Source: Ignavibacteria bacterium (GTDB lineage Bacteria > Bacteroidota > Ignavibacteria > Tepidaquicellales > Tepidaquicellaceae). From it: 64,000 nt of DNA. The notes below the pieces were generated by a model that saw only the letters and a program-made list of their open reading frames with translations, was not told where the DNA came from and did not search any database. Position numbers and translations under genes: made by a program. Positions within the stretch are counted from its first letter, which is position 1. Each line of letters begins with the position of its first letter. The stretch covers positions 868,001 to 932,000 of the forward strand of contig JADJMZ010000001.1 in NCBI GenBank assembly GCA_016709315.1. The letters run 5' to 3'. This document shows, in pieces, positions 24,882 through 33,928 of this stretch.

Positions 24882-27800
24882 TTACTTTGCACCGCTCTTC
24901 TTAAGCTCCATTAAATATTTCGCTATAAGCGCTTCATAATCTTCCGTAAATCCTTCTTTCTGAAGATTAAGAAAGTCTTCCTTAAGTTCGTTAAATGAAT
25001 TCGGTCCTCTGAGTACGATTTCCGGAGGCGAAGTTCTCACAACATTTTCACCCGGTCTGGATTCTCTCTTTGGCTCAAAATCCTTTTCTCTCTGCGAAAG
25101 CTGTGCATCAAGCATTCTCGAAAGTATTCTGTTTTGCTTTTCAATTAACTTGTCATCATATCTGTTCTCTTCCAGTTCTTTGACAATTTCTTTCATCTCT
25201 TTCTGAACTTCATCCAGATCCCCGAGAATTTTTTCACCGCTTCTCTCCTTTTCCTTTTTCAATTCCTCATTAAGCTGTTCAAGTGATTTCTGAATTTGCT
25301 GCTGTTCTAAACTAAGTTTCTGATTTTCAATTCTCTGTTCCGGTGACATATTATCCGGAGAATTTCCTTTTCCGTTATTTCCTTTCTGACCGTTTTCTCC
25401 GAATTTACCTGTCTTTCCGTTAAGTCCCATCTGCTGTGAAATTATTTCCCCGAGTCTCGACATAAGCTGTCCCATGTCTCCCTGCCCCGGCTTGTCACCG
25501 CCCTTTCCCTTCTTCCCGTCCTTACCGTCTTTCCCGTCCTTTCCCTGCTGTCCCATTTTGCCTATCATATCACCGAGCATCTTCGATGCATTGTCTAATG
25601 ACTCTTTCGCTTTTCCCTGATCTGAAGATGCGTTTGCTTTTTGCTTTTCACCGAGTTCTTTTTCCGCCTTATCCATTTTATTGTATGCATTGCCGAGTTC
25701 CTTGCCCATCTCTGGTGTCATCATTGCTCCCATCTTTGAAGCATTCATAAGATCTTCAATTGTCTGTGAGAGTTCGCTCTGCAGCGACTTCTGCTTTTTC
25801 TGGTTTTTTTCGAATTCCTCTTTATCCGACTCATTGAGTTCATCTGTTTTATCTTTTAATTCCTGCTGCTTCCTGCTGAGTTCATCAAGCTGTTTTTTGA
25901 TGTCCTTCAGCTTATCCAGTAATTTCTTCTGCATATCCTGCGAATCCATCATGTCAGAAAGAGCTTCCTTCATCTGCTGATTCATCTCATTCAGATCGTT
26001 CATTATGTCTTCCTGTGTCTGTTCGGAATTACTTTTATCCGACTTCTGAAGCTGATCAGAAGACTTCTGCATTTTATTTTCTGTATTTCTCTGCTCCATT
26101 TTTTTCTTAAGCTTCTCAAGATCTTCAGCGCTCATCTGTTCTTTCATTTTGTTTATCTCATCAATTAGTTTTTTCAGCTCATCCGTAAAATCCTTTGTCT
26201 GATCTTTGATGTTTTTCTGCTTGTCTGAAAGTTCATTCATTTTGTTCTTATCATTCTTGTCAGACTTTTCCGTTTCTTTTTTCAGGTCTTCCTGCTTCTT
26301 TGCAATGTCATCAAGTTTCTGTGTCAGCTCGCCGAACTTCTGCATGTTCTCGATTTTCTTTAGCAGTTCCATTGCCTTCTCCATGTATTTCTTAAACGCT
26401 TCTTCATCAAATTTAAAATTTTTCAGAGCTTCCTTTAACTCCTCGGGATTATTTTTTTTCAATGCTTCTCTTAATTTTTCCAGCATCTTCTGAAGTTCGG
26501 GTGTGTTTATTTTATTGAACATTTTCTGAAGCTCCATATACTGCTCAAGTGTTTTCTCGCTCAGCATATTCTTCTGCTGCATCTCGTTCATGCTCTCTTC
26601 GAGTTTTTTCTGAGCTGAATTCAGATTCTTCTGAAAGTTATCTACTTTACTCTGCATCTGTTTTTTCTGATCTTCGTTAAGACCAAGCTCTTCATTTTTA
26701 TTCATTTCTTTTTTCAGATCCTGAATTTCCTTCTGCATCTCCTGCGCCTGTTCTAATACTGATTTAAGATCGGTCTTCAGATCTTTTGTCATCTCCTCAC
26801 TCTTTTTCAGCATATCGGAAAGCGATCTGAATTTAATTGTTCTGATATCGGACCGGACTGTTTTACCTGAATTATCAGTAACTTCCATAAAATACTCCGC
26901 AGACTCGCCTGACCTAAGATTTAATTTTGCGATGACCCATATATAAGGAACTTCAATTGAAGTTGCATTCGGATTTTGTATGGTTACATTCTCAAATGTA
27001 AAAGGAGGAGCTCCTGCATCACCGGCAAGAGATTTTAATTTTCTGTATCCGAGCGAAAGTTTTGAAAATCCGTAATCATCCGAAATTCGTGCTCTGAGAA
27101 GAAGTTCATTCTCGCCCTTCAATTCATAATTTGACTGTTCAGGTTCAGTTATAATTATTTCCGGCGCTTTATCAGGCAATACCTTTATATTGTAATTATT
27201 CTGATTTTTGCTGTCTGTTCCGTTCTCATCTTTTAATGCAAAATTATAAACACCGTTTTCCTTTGCAGTAAAAGAACCTCTTGCAGATTCTCCGCTGACT
27301 TCGAAATCTACCGGATTATTATTAAACTTTATTCCGGCATAAGAAAGATTTTTGTTAGACTTAATTTCAAAATAAATCCTGCTTCCTTCCGGACAGAATA
27401 CATCTCCTTCATTTTCTTCCAGAGTCTTGGAAGGAATGCCCGTAAAATCCGGAGGATATACTGAAACTGTAAAACTTTTTACAACCGGATAATCGGAAAC
27501 TTTTATTTTAAATTCTTCCGACTTAATGTTTTTATATTCAGCAAAATAGATCAGATTGCTGTTAATATTTTCAATAATGGTTTTAAAACTTCCGTCTGAT
27601 TCGGGCTTAAGCTCAACCGGATCAGACAGCAGTTCATAATTATCCGCGGTGATCTGCTTTGTGAAAAATTTGATCTCATCGGGAATGAATCCCTGCTTTG
27701 TTGAATTCACTCTGATGCTTACAGAAACTTTCTCTCCTTTTGCTATCTCCGCATTTCCCGGTGATACTGCAAATGAAATTCCGAGACCATTTTCATAATA

Positions 27801-28406
27801 ACTGAAATTATAATTAACGATCCTTTTCAAAGCTCCGGACATATCCGAAGGAAATACTGCAAATGCCAGCCCGTAAAGCAAAACAGCTGACAGAAAAACA
27901 TAGAATGGTTTTTTTAAATCCGAAAATGAAATGACGGAAGTCAGATCCACTTCTTCCGTTAGTCTGTTAGTCTCATCAATGTCAGCTTTAATAAGATCAC
28001 CGGAAAAAACAGTTGAAGATCCCTGATTATTATAAGATTGAAAAAGTGAAAGTGAATTCGACAGTCTGTCTTTTATATTTTCAAAATTATTTCCGACTTT
28101 TTTTGAATATGAAATAAGATCAGGAGGTTTAATGATGCCTGATCTTTTTAAAATGTAATTTGAAATGAAATAAACAAGAGTTGTAACCGAAACAGATAAA
28201 AATCCCCAGTAGAATATTTTCCTTACCGGAGAATCAAAATTAAAAATTAATTCTAGCAATACCAGAACAAATCCAATCAGCATAAATATTATAAATGTAT
28301 ATAGCAGACCTTTGGCAAGTTTATACAAAAGCTCCTTGCTGTTGACCTGGTACAGCTTTTTTTCAAATGTCTGATATGCGGAAAGAGTTGTTCCGGAAAT
28401 ATTCAT
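24882..28406 (-). CDS. Giant DUF4175-like membrane protein with coiled coil and collagen-like stretch
   Basis: The 1174-residue protein begins with two transmembrane helices (about 33-53 and 66-84), a cytoplasmic loop with PPDLISYSKKVGNNF, and a third helix (about 170-187), then Ig-like periplasmic domains (GISFAVSPGNAEIAKGEKVS, YPPDFTGIPSKTLEENEGDV). From about residue 530 it is an exceptionally long charged coiled coil rich in Lys, Glu, Gln and Met, interrupted near residue 950-1030 by Gly-Lys-Asp repeats and a second Gly-rich stretch. The layout matches the DUF4175 proteins of Bacteroidota; their role is unknown, an envelope or scaffold function is likely. The gene stands alone, divergent from an ECF sigma/anti-sigma pair whose promoter region it shares. 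Confidence 0.75.
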   Translation of the reverse strand: MNISGTTLSAYQTFEKKLYQVNSKELLYKLAKGLLYTFIIFMLIGFVLVLLELIFNFDSPVRKIFYWGFLSVSVTTLVYFISNYILKRSGIIKPPDLISYSKKVGNNFENIKDRLSNSLSLFQSYNNQGSSTVFSGDLIKADIDETNRLTEEVDLTSVISFSDLKKPFYVFLSAVLLYGLAFAVFPSDMSGALKRIVNYNFSYYENGLGISFAVSPGNAEIAKGEKVSVSIRVNSTKQGFIPDEIKFFTKQITADNYELLSDPVELKPESDGSFKTIIENINSNLIYFAEYKNIKSEEFKIKVSDYPVVKSFTVSVYPPDFTGIPSKTLEENEGDVFCPEGSRIYFEIKSNKNLSYAGIKFNNNPVDFEVSGESARGSFTAKENGVYNFALKDENGTDSKNQNNYNIKVLPDKAPEIIITEPEQSNYELKGENELLLRARISDDYGFSKLSLGYRKLKSLAGDAGAPPFTFENVTIQNPNATSIEVPYIWVIAKLNLRSGESAEYFMEVTDNSGKTVRSDIRTIKFRSLSDMLKKSEEMTKDLKTDLKSVLEQAQEMQKEIQDLKKEMNKNEELGLNEDQKKQMQSKVDNFQKNLNSAQKKLEESMNEMQQKNMLSEKTLEQYMELQKMFNKINTPELQKMLEKLREALKKNNPEELKEALKNFKFDEEAFKKYMEKAMELLKKIENMQKFGELTQKLDDIAKKQEDLKKETEKSDKNDKNKMNELSDKQKNIKDQTKDFTDELKKLIDEINKMKEQMSAEDLEKLKKKMEQRNTENKMQKSSDQLQKSDKSNSEQTQEDIMNDLNEMNQQMKEALSDMMDSQDMQKKLLDKLKDIKKQLDELSRKQQELKDKTDELNESDKEEFEKNQKKQKSLQSELSQTIEDLMNASKMGAMMTPEMGKELGNAYNKMDKAEKELGEKQKANASSDQGKAKESLDNASKMLGDMIGKMGQQGKDGKDGKDGKKGKGGDKPGQGDMGQLMSRLGEIISQQMGLNGKTGKFGENGQKGNNGKGNSPDNMSPEQRIENQKLSLEQQQIQKSLEQLNEELKKEKERSGEKILGDLDEVQKEMKEIVKELEENRYDDKLIEKQNRILSRMLDAQLSQREKDFEPKRESRPGENVVRTSPPEIVLRGPNSFNELKEDFLNLQKEGFTEDYEALIAKYLMELKKSGAK

Positions 28407-28669
28407 GTAGTGTTTTTAAATAATATAACCTGTGAAATCTTTTTTTGTTCCGTAATTAACATAAAGAACTCATTGAATGTTATCAATGAAAATAGAGTTC
28501 TGAAAAATTCTTATTTGTAATTTAAAACAATCATTATACTGCCCATTTACATGTTCAAATATTTCTTAATTTAGAATTAAAAATTAAATCTATATTTCCT
28601 AATTTAATCAAACCATCAGCTAAACCTTTTTTAACCGGCCGACATCTAATAAATGTGAAGGAATTAAAT

Positions 28670-29230
28670 ATGAGCTCATCATCCGTTTCATTAAATCTTA
28701 TTGTAAAAAATCCTGACGAGGAGTTTAAGCTAGTAGAACAGGCAGTCAAAGGAAACAACGACGCATTCAAAGAACTTTTTACAAAAAATGTGCAGCGTAT
28801 TCACTCTTTGTGCCTGAAGATTTCAGCAGATGTGAATCTTGCCGAAGATCTGACGCAGGAAGTTTTCATAAAAGCATGGGAAAAACTGAACACATTTAAA
28901 TTTGAATGTAAATTTTATACCTGGCTTCACAGCATCGCCGTTAATCAGTTCATGATGCATCTGAGAAGCAGCAAGAGGAAGTCAGACAAGGAAGATGAAT
29001 TTGAAAGAGAAATCAAACAGGAAGGTTCAAAATATACCGCCGATTCAAGGATAGATCTTCAGAAGGCGATAGAAAAACTTCCTGATCAGGCGAGAATGGT
29101 GCTGATACTTCATGATATTGAAGGATATAAACATAATGAGATTTCTGAAATGATGGACATACAAACCGGAACATCCAAAGCTCATCTTCACAGGGCAAGA
29201 AAAATTTTAAGAGAGGAGTTATCAAAATGA
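28670..29230 (+). CDS. ECF-type RNA polymerase sigma factor
   Basis: The protein has sigma region 2 (FKELFTKNVQRIHSLCLKIS, AEDLTQEVFIKAWEKLNTF, FYTWLHSIAVNQFMMHLR) and region 4 (IEKLPDQARMVLILHDIEGY, KHNEISEMMDIQTGTSKAHL, HRARKILREEL), the standard two-domain ECF architecture. The frame is open from a GTG at 28655, but the ATG at 28670 (MSSSSVSLNL) is preferred; the protein is then 186 residues. The stop overlaps the start of the next gene (ATGA at 29227-29230), so it is translationally coupled to its anti-sigma factor, which would hold it inactive at the inner membrane until an envelope signal arrives. Target promoters are not known. Confidence 0.92.
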   Translation: MSSSSVSLNLIVKNPDEEFKLVEQAVKGNNDAFKELFTKNVQRIHSLCLKISADVNLAEDLTQEVFIKAWEKLNTFKFECKFYTWLHSIAVNQFMMHLRSSKRKSDKEDEFEREIKQEGSKYTADSRIDLQKAIEKLPDQARMVLILHDIEGYKHNEISEMMDIQTGTSKAHLHRARKILREELSK

Positions 29231-30957
29231 TCAACGGGAAAATTCAAAATACGGATCTGTGCGCTGAAACAGAACAGCTTATAGATGAATACCTTGAAGG
29301 AATGATATCGCTTAAAGATAAGGAAATGATGGACCAACATTTAGCTGTTTGCAGCCGCTGTGAGGATTATCTTAAAGAAACTTCAGCACTTGTCAAAGAT
29401 ATTAACTCTTTAACCGCTGATGAAGTAATTGTTTCTTCAAAGAAAAAAGATGAGATTTGGAACAAGGTCGAATCGGGGATCAATAAAGACAAATATAAAA
29501 TTCTGAATTCAGAAAAAAATTCACGGACTGAAACTGAAAATTCCGAAAACTTTTTCTCAAGATACAAATATGTTTTATCCGGAATTGCAGCCATGCTGGC
29601 TCTGGCTTTCATTGTGATTGGTGTAAAGAATATGAAGCTCACCAATGACAGAATGTCCGAGCAAAATACATTCGGACTTGCAAGCTACTGGAAGGTCTCA
29701 AATCTTCAGGGTAATTCGCTGATCGGAGATGCAGCGATGAGCAGTAATGACAGCATCAAAGAAGGTCAGTTCATTCAGACAAATAATATTTCAATAGCTG
29801 AGCTTTTAATCGCCGACATTGGTAAGATCATAATTGAGCCGAATACAAAAGTTGTCTTTGTAAAAAGTTCGGACGGTAACAACAGAATTAATGTAGAATA
29901 CGGAACAATCAATGCCGATATGAATAAGAACGGAAAGACATTTTTTGTCGAAATGCCTTCGGCGGTTGCAAACGACGACAGAGGCAAATATACTCTTACA
30001 ATTGATTCTGCCGGAGACGGACTTGTATTCGTGAAATCGGGTAAAGTGGACGTCGAATCTACAAACAGAATTGCAGTTGTGCCTGCAGGAAATATCGTGC
30101 TTACAAAAAAGAATATCGGAGTCGGAACTCCTTTCAACGAGAACTCTTCGCCTAAATTCAGAAACGCATTGTTCAGTTATGACTTCGGCAAATGCAACGA
30201 TGCCTGTGTAAATACTCTTCTGAATGCAGCAAAGATATCCGATGCAGTTTCGCTGGTTAATCTGATGCCGAATGTCGAAAAAGAATATTCGGATAAGGTC
30301 TATGCAAAACTTGCGAATTTTGTTGCTCCGCCATCAAACATTCACTCTGACAGTATTGCTTTTTTTGACGAGAAAAAATTAAATGACTGGATAGATAAGA
30401 TTCAGGTGGAAGTGCAGGTCAATTTGGAAAAAAGTTTAAAGAATGTAGAGAAAAGTCTTGAGAATCTGAAAGACGTTGAAAACATTGATCCGCAGACAAT
30501 TCAGGGACTCGAAGAATTGGCGAAGAACTGGAAATTTGAGATAAAAACTTCTCCGGAAGGAACTTACGAATGGAAAGAAGATTCAGTTGCTTTTGACAAA
30601 GAAGAGTTCAGAAAAGACATGGAAGAAATGAAGAAAGACTTAAAAGAAAATTCTGAAATAAATAAAGATGAGCTAAAGCAGAACATGGATCAGCTTAAGA
30701 AAGATCTTCTTGAAATGAATAAAGATCTTAAAGAAAATCTGAATTTTAACAGCGAAGAGCTAAAAAAGCAAATTGAAAAAGCCAATGAAGAGATAAGAAA
30801 AGCATTGAAAGAAACTGAGAAAATTCATTCAAACGATTCGGCAAAATACAGATACAAATTTAAGATTGATCACAAGGATGGATTTGAGAATGATGAACCT
30901 GTTGAAACGCCGGATAATCCTGAATCACCTGAAAAATTACCTGAAGAAAGTAAATAA
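29227..30957 (+). CDS. Membrane anti-sigma factor: zinc-finger, FecR-like domain and coiled-coil tail
   Basis: The 576-residue protein starts with an anti-sigma zinc-finger module (DEYLEGMISLKD then MDQHLAVCSRCEDYL, the HxxxCxxC site at about residues 38-45), a cytoplasmic linker, one transmembrane helix (about 117-133, VLSGIAAMLALAFIVIG), and a FecR-like beta domain (about 165-300, with GDAAMSSNDSIKEGQFIQTN, IEPNTKVVFVKS, VFVKSGKVDVES). The last ~200 residues are a charged helical region with VEKSLKNVEKSLENLKD-type heptads and a Pro-rich end, unusual for the family. Its start overlaps the sigma stop by four bases. It should sequester the ECF factor; the periplasmic part probably senses an envelope signal. 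Confidence 0.85.
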   Translation: MINGKIQNTDLCAETEQLIDEYLEGMISLKDKEMMDQHLAVCSRCEDYLKETSALVKDINSLTADEVIVSSKKKDEIWNKVESGINKDKYKILNSEKNSRTETENSENFFSRYKYVLSGIAAMLALAFIVIGVKNMKLTNDRMSEQNTFGLASYWKVSNLQGNSLIGDAAMSSNDSIKEGQFIQTNNISIAELLIADIGKIIIEPNTKVVFVKSSDGNNRINVEYGTINADMNKNGKTFFVEMPSAVANDDRGKYTLTIDSAGDGLVFVKSGKVDVESTNRIAVVPAGNIVLTKKNIGVGTPFNENSSPKFRNALFSYDFGKCNDACVNTLLNAAKISDAVSLVNLMPNVEKEYSDKVYAKLANFVAPPSNIHSDSIAFFDEKKLNDWIDKIQVEVQVNLEKSLKNVEKSLENLKDVENIDPQTIQGLEELAKNWKFEIKTSPEGTYEWKEDSVAFDKEEFRKDMEEMKKDLKENSEINKDELKQNMDQLKKDLLEMNKDLKENLNFNSEELKKQIEKANEEIRKALKETEKIHSNDSAKYRYKFKIDHKDGFENDEPVETPDNPESPEKLPEESK

Positions 30958-31016
30958 AACTTCTTTTCCCGTTTTGAACAGCACCGGTGAGATATAGAGT
31001 ATATCAGAACTAAGAT

Positions 31017-31133
31017 TTTTACCACTAAGACTCCAAGACACTAAGAAGAAAAATTTAAAAACAGCAATCTTTGTGCCTTCGCTCGCTCGCCTTGCGGAGC
31101 AGGCCTCGCGAACAGGGAGTCTTAGTGGTAAAT
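31017..31133. repeat. Palindromic MITE-like element with ~17-bp terminal inverted repeats
   Basis: TTACCACTAAGACTCC at 31019-31034 is matched perfectly in inverse orientation at 31116-31131, and the repeat extends by one more base. The ~115-base element sits between the anti-sigma gene and the HEAT-repeat gene and has a GC-rich middle (CTCGCTCGCCTTGCGGAGC) unlike its surroundings. It also holds a degenerate inner copy of the motif (CCAAGACACTAAGAAG). No transposase. It could fold as RNA in either direction. Confidence 0.7.
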
Positions 31134-31163
31134 TTTAATTTTCGGTTTTGACAGATGTGAAAC

Positions 31164-32039
31164 TTAATCCGTCTCTTTAAAGATCTTCAGTTTATTTTTC
31201 TTAATAAATCCGTCAACAAGTTTTTTATGTCTCTTTGACAGAAATCTGAGTGTAGATATCACAGCCCTTCTCACAACAATATCCTGATCACCGGAAAGAG
31301 TCTTCAGAACATCCAGCGCAAGTTCAGGATTTCTGTTCCCGAAACTGTTATTAAAAGCCATTGCAATATTCCAGCGGACATTCTCATCACGGATCTTACT
31401 CCATTTTTTCAGCCGGCTGACAGTCTCTTCCGGAAACTTATTCGCAAAGTATGAGCCAAGAATGAACGGACCGAGATTCTTTCTTACATATTTCGAATCG
31501 TCAAAAAGCAGCGGTTCAAATAATGCAAAAGCTTTTGCAAGATTTTTTTTATCTCTCAGTCCAATGGCTGAAAACACTACTGCCCTTCTGACATTTTCAG
31601 AATGATGCTTTGTACATTTCATTACAGTCTCATAAAATTCCTCATTATGAAATATCGTATGTGCAAAAGCCGATCCGGCGTACTCCCTTACTTCCCAGTT
31701 GTCATCATCGGCAATTTTAAGTAGGATGCTTTCCGTTTTATCCGTGTTGTATTTATAAGCTCTCCATATCAGCATAACTCCTATTTCTTTTGCGGTATCT
31801 TCCTTTCTTTTGCAGAAAAAACTTCCTGCGGTAAAGAAATCCTTTTCAGGATTTGCAGAAGTGTCAATTATATGCCTTACGATCTCGCTTATTACAAATC
31901 TCTTATCCTTTGTTTTCGGCGTTCCGGCGTGACCTGTTTTTATCTTTTCAAGCAAGTTCAGAATATCTGCATAATTTTTTTCTTTGATGTATTTTAATAT
32001 ATCTCTTTTATTTTTTTCCGTGAGCAATGAGTCTTTCAT
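31164..32039 (-). CDS. HEAT-repeat protein of the DNA alkylation repeat type
   Basis: The 291-residue helical protein shows successive HEAT-like helix pairs such as DDDNWEVREYAGSAFAHTIF, HHSENVRRAVVFSAIGLRD, DSKYVRKNLGPFILGSYFA, RDENVRWNIAMAFNNSFGN and DQDIVVRRAVISTLRFLSK. This resembles the AlkC/AlkD-like DNA alkylation repeat family, whose members excise or bind alkylated purines, but many relatives have other or unknown roles and the AlkD active-site Asp/Trp set cannot be verified by eye. Cytoplasmic, no signal peptide. It stands alone on the minus strand, separated from the anti-sigma gene by a palindromic repeat. Confidence 0.65.
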   Translation of the reverse strand: MKDSLLTEKNKRDILKYIKEKNYADILNLLEKIKTGHAGTPKTKDKRFVISEIVRHIIDTSANPEKDFFTAGSFFCKRKEDTAKEIGVMLIWRAYKYNTDKTESILLKIADDDNWEVREYAGSAFAHTIFHNEEFYETVMKCTKHHSENVRRAVVFSAIGLRDKKNLAKAFALFEPLLFDDSKYVRKNLGPFILGSYFANKFPEETVSRLKKWSKIRDENVRWNIAMAFNNSFGNRNPELALDVLKTLSGDQDIVVRRAVISTLRFLSKRHKKLVDGFIKKNKLKIFKETD

Positions 32040-32145
32040 AACCGTTTTTTAATTTAAATTAATCAAAATCATGCTTCATTTTAATCCAAATATTTGCATT
32101 GTATCAGAAACAGTGTATAATTAATTTTCAAAAAAAGGGGGTGTT

Positions 32146-33708
32146 ATGAAACACAATACTCTGCTGAGATTTTTTCTCTTCACTGTCTTAACAGCAATAA
32201 CAATTTTCTCTGCAATAAAAATATCATTATCACAACCTTCTGAATGGCAACCCGCTCAGAAATTTACTTCCGGCTTCGTTGATAAAAATCCTTCATTCGG
32301 TAATCCTGAGTTAATGTTTTTCAATACTTACAGCTGGGAATTTATGGTATTCGAAAGAGGAGGTTTTTTACTGAACAACCGGATTTGTGTTATGAAAATC
32401 GGACTGAATGGTTCGATAGATACTGTTACCTATCTTACCGACAGCAATTCCCTGAATTATCATCCTTCGGTTTCTTATGACATACAGTACTCTCCGGGAG
32501 GTCAGATAAGCATTGCGCTTGCATTGTGGGAAACTTACAGGAACGGAAAATACGATATTTACGGAAGTTATTACAATCCCGGTAACGGATGGAGCAGCCC
32601 GTTTCCTGTTGATACTGGCGCCTACAATAAATCAATGCCACGAAGCGCATATCTTAATAATTCCATCTTTGCTGTAGTATATGAAAAAAATAGCGATATA
32701 ATTTACAGACATTTTAATCCTGTTACACAAACTGTATCTTACGATACGAATCTGACTGCAGGTGATACTTCTGTCTGCAAAAATCCTTTCATAGGACATC
32801 ATCCGTTTGGAGGTTTAAAATATTCCGTAAGTTATGAAATGAAAAAAACTGACAATAAGAATGCTGTTTACTTCAGATCAACAGCCGATATTCCAGTATG
32901 GACAAATCAAGACACACTTGCTTTCCAGGGAAACAATGTTAACTCCGGATTTATTTATGCAAATTTCGGAAATTATCTCACCGGTATTTTCAATTCTGAC
33001 AGAGCAGGTAATTACAGAGTTTACGCAACTTCAGTAAACAGTTCAGGCGGCGCGAATTTTCAGGATCGAGTCATAACCGATGAAGGTTCTGATAACAGCA
33101 ATTTTCATGCTGTAATATTTCCGATCATCACAGAAAATTTACCGCATAATTCATCGGGAATTAATTCCATTAATTTTCAGGCTGCTGCTCATGTTAAGAA
33201 AAGCAATGATTCCGTAAGGGTAAAGTTTCATACTTCTAATTTTTCATACCCGTCTGACAGTACGACTGCAGGAAATTCTACTGCAAATGTCAGCATTGCA
33301 ATGAACAGAGGAATTAAATTCGGTAATTTGGATGCAAGAGTCTGGGTAATTTACAACAAAGACAGTTCATCTTATTCAATGCTTTACGGAAGATATATCA
33401 ACATTATCATTTCCGGAATAGTAAAGACAGAGTTACCTGTTCCGCAGAATTTTATTCTGCATCAGAATTATCCCAATCCGTTTAACCCCGTAACTAAGAT
33501 CCGGTTCGGAATTCCGGATAATTCATTTGTAAAGATCGCAGTTTATGATGCATTAGGTAAGAGTATTGAAACTCTTGTGAATGAAAATCTGAGTGCAGGC
33601 AGTTATGAAGTTCAGTTTGACGGTAGCAAATTTGCCGGCGGTGTTTATTATTGCAGACTGACAAGTGAAGGATTTTCTGATGTAAAAAAATTAATTTTAT
33701 TAAAATAA
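32146..33708 (+). CDS. Secreted T9SS-sorted protein, first of a tandem paralog pair
   Basis: The 520-residue protein has a signal peptide (LLRFFLFTVLTAITIFSAIKISLSQP), a beta-rich body with repeated strands (ALWETYRNGKYDIYGSYYNP, IFNSDRAGNYRVYATSVN), probably a propeller, and a T9SS type A domain (FILHQNYPNPFNPVTKIRFG, VYDALGKSIETLVN, ILLK). No enzyme motif is evident. It starts with an unusually strong ribosome binding site for this window (a run of G in AAAAAAAGGGGGTGTT). The next gene is a close paralog over its full length, including leader and 3' flank, so a gene duplication is clear. Confidence 0.85.
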   Translation: MKHNTLLRFFLFTVLTAITIFSAIKISLSQPSEWQPAQKFTSGFVDKNPSFGNPELMFFNTYSWEFMVFERGGFLLNNRICVMKIGLNGSIDTVTYLTDSNSLNYHPSVSYDIQYSPGGQISIALALWETYRNGKYDIYGSYYNPGNGWSSPFPVDTGAYNKSMPRSAYLNNSIFAVVYEKNSDIIYRHFNPVTQTVSYDTNLTAGDTSVCKNPFIGHHPFGGLKYSVSYEMKKTDNKNAVYFRSTADIPVWTNQDTLAFQGNNVNSGFIYANFGNYLTGIFNSDRAGNYRVYATSVNSSGGANFQDRVITDEGSDNSNFHAVIFPIITENLPHNSSGINSINFQAAAHVKKSNDSVRVKFHTSNFSYPSDSTTAGNSTANVSIAMNRGIKFGNLDARVWVIYNKDSSSYSMLYGRYINIIISGIVKTELPVPQNFILHQNYPNPFNPVTKIRFGIPDNSFVKIAVYDALGKSIETLVNENLSAGSYEVQFDGSKFAGGVYYCRLTSEGFSDVKKLILLK

Positions 33709-33928
33709 TTGGAATTACGCCGGTTGAAAGTGAGCCCTTTTAGTTAATTTACCGACGGAAATGTTATAGATCTAATTGTATATCAATAAAAAATTTATGG
33801 TTTGTCTTTACATCAGTCCTGATCTCTAATACTGAAAGTATATAGTCCGGACAAAATTCCTGACCGTTCGGAAATCCAAATGTTTGCATCAAAAGTCTAT
33901 AATTAGTTTTTCAAAAAAAGGGGGAGTT

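Noticed and set aside
25681..26493. Ser/Phe-rich frames opposite the coiled-coil gene
   Set aside because: They are antisense reflections of Lys/Glu-rich codons and have no start context.
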